From Gammaproteobacteria bacterium (GTDB taxonomy: Bacteria; Pseudomonadota; Gammaproteobacteria; Pseudomonadales; Cellvibrionaceae), in NCBI GenBank assembly GCA_022600975.1, contig JAHZJJ010000049.1, positions 1 to 44,599 of the forward strand: a DNA stretch of 44,599 nucleotides, in the 5' to 3' direction. Position numbers and translations under genes: made by a program. The notes under the pieces were generated by a model that was not told where the DNA came from, searched no databases, and saw only the letters and a list, made by a program, of their open reading frames with translations. This document shows positions 43,740-44,599 of the stretch, one piece after another (position 1 is the stretch's first letter; the number at the start of each line of letters is the position of its first letter).

Positions 43740-44599
43740 ATGGCTAAAAGCACGAAAAACAAACTATCTGCAGAAAATTTAATCAGATGCATTTACGATG
43801 TTTTCTCCCGTATTACAGATAAAACGACGACTATTAAACCAAAGCTTCCCCTAGTTCATTACCTTATGTCAGGTTTGGCTCTGTTTAAACTAAAATATCC
43901 ATCATTGCTGCAGTTTGATAAACACCGTCTTGACCCTGCACAAAGTCACAATTTAAAAACGCTGTTTCATATCAAGCAAGTGCCTTCTGACACATCGTTA
44001 CGAGAACGTTTAGATCAACTATCCCCAAAAACTTTACGCAAGGCATTTACACGTTTATTTGCTGAGGCTCAACGCCACAAGACTTTGGAATCTTATGCTT
44101 ATCTTAACGGGCGCTACCTTGTCTCCATTGATGGTACCGGTTATTTTTCATCAAAGACGATTAATTGTGATAGCTGTTGTGTTAAAAATCATCGTGATGG
44201 TACACAAACGTATTACCATCAAATGCTGGCAGCAGTTTTAGTTCACCCTGAGAAGTCCCAGGTAATTCCTTTTTGCCCGGAATTTATTCAAAAACAGGAC
44301 GGAGCGAAAAAAAATGACTGTGAGCGTAACGCCTCCAAACGTTTACTTAAGGATTTGAAGCGTGAGCACCCTCACTTGAAGCTGCTGGTCGTGGAAGATG
44401 CACTGGCTTCAAATGCGCCACATATTGAGCTACTACAGCAGCTGGGCTATCAGTTCATTCTTGGTGCGAAACCTGCGGACCATACTTGGTTATTTGATTG
44501 GGTTGAAGCTAGCCAATGCCATTACTATGAGCACAGGGATGAGCAAGGTTGCATTCATCAGTTTAAATACCTTAACAATGCCCCCTTGAATGAATCAAA
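43740..44599 (+). CDS. DDE transposase of an insertion sequence, 3' end outside window
   Basis: An intact frame of 286 codons from the ATG at 43740 runs off the right edge. It looks like a DDE transposase of an IS4-like or unclassified (ISNCY) group: SIDGTGYFSSK with first Asp D131, then a cysteine-containing CDSCC and HRDGTQTYYHQM, KQDGAKKNDCERNASKRLL, and VVEDALAS with second Asp D220. The final Glu should lie beyond the edge. Unlike the IS3 remnant it shows no stops, so it may be active. The left IR is not identified; 43551-43739 is non-coding. Confidence 0.82.
   Translation, partial: MAKSTKNKLSAENLIRCIYDVFSRITDKTTTIKPKLPLVHYLMSGLALFKLKYPSLLQFDKHRLDPAQSHNLKTLFHIKQVPSDTSLRERLDQLSPKTLRKAFTRLFAEAQRHKTLESYAYLNGRYLVSIDGTGYFSSKTINCDSCCVKNHRDGTQTYYHQMLAAVLVHPEKSQVIPFCPEFIQKQDGAKKNDCERNASKRLLKDLKREHPHLKLLVVEDALASNAPHIELLQQLGYQFILGAKPADHTWLFDWVEASQCHYYEHRDEQGCIHQFKYLNNAPLNES

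Overview
This is a chromosomal window of a gammaproteobacterium with intermediate base composition. The gene content (fxsA-groES-groEL, class IIIb adenylate cyclase, type II QueF, AmpG, ParC, EpmC-PdxB, UPF0270/YheU, RsmE, TusA) and the intergenic style suggest a marine lineage near Cellvibrionales or Alteromonadales. The taxon is an inference from gene resemblance, not a measured placement.

Layout. 1-1139: end of an unknown reading frame, a tiny ORF and a SAM methyltransferase. 1291-2295: SEC-C metal-binding protein. 2518-3352: gene graveyard with a decayed IS3-family element and one copy of a dispersed repeat. 3539-4497: tRNA-Ser and a YdjA-like nitroreductase. 4811-8797: adenylate cyclase, queF and a YadG/YadH ABC exporter. 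9061-9498: duplicated tRNA-Glu/tRNA-Gly pairs. 9661-10846: DUF1499 protein and msrB. 11580-15551: VIT family protein, PhoD-type phosphatase and a six-repeat RCC1-like lipoprotein. 16125-18806: tRNA-Ala and parC. 18811-25766: glycosyltransferase, PEBP protein, ampG, alkyltransferase-like protein, DUF481 barrel, SDR and cfa. 25935-28593: fxsA-groES-groEL with a candidate heat-shock promoter and a clear terminator. 28969-34062: two outer-membrane-type proteins, glutamate decarboxylase and a double-cupin protein. 34880-42560: housekeeping genes from glpQ to the pdxB/COG3199 pair. 42634-44599: another repeat copy, a decapitated eamA/marR pair and the start of an IS transposase that leaves the window.

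Most of the window is ordinary conserved chromosome. The strongest signal not explained by genes is a family of five related intergenic repeats. The full-length form is 126 bp with inverted ends of the type CCTAGAARCC...GGYTTCTAGG. Internally deleted (67 bp), expanded (165 bp) and half-copies are present, and some copies are flanked by short direct repeats. One copy stops exactly at a gene's stop codon and has itself been split by a second, unrelated MITE-like element of 163 bp at a TA dinucleotide. Other points are three unrelated near-perfect long hairpins, a head-to-head deletion that removed the 5' halves of a divergent marR/eamA pair, and a glycosyltransferase lacking its acidic metal motif. 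No defence island, prophage, CRISPR array or biosynthetic cluster was seen.
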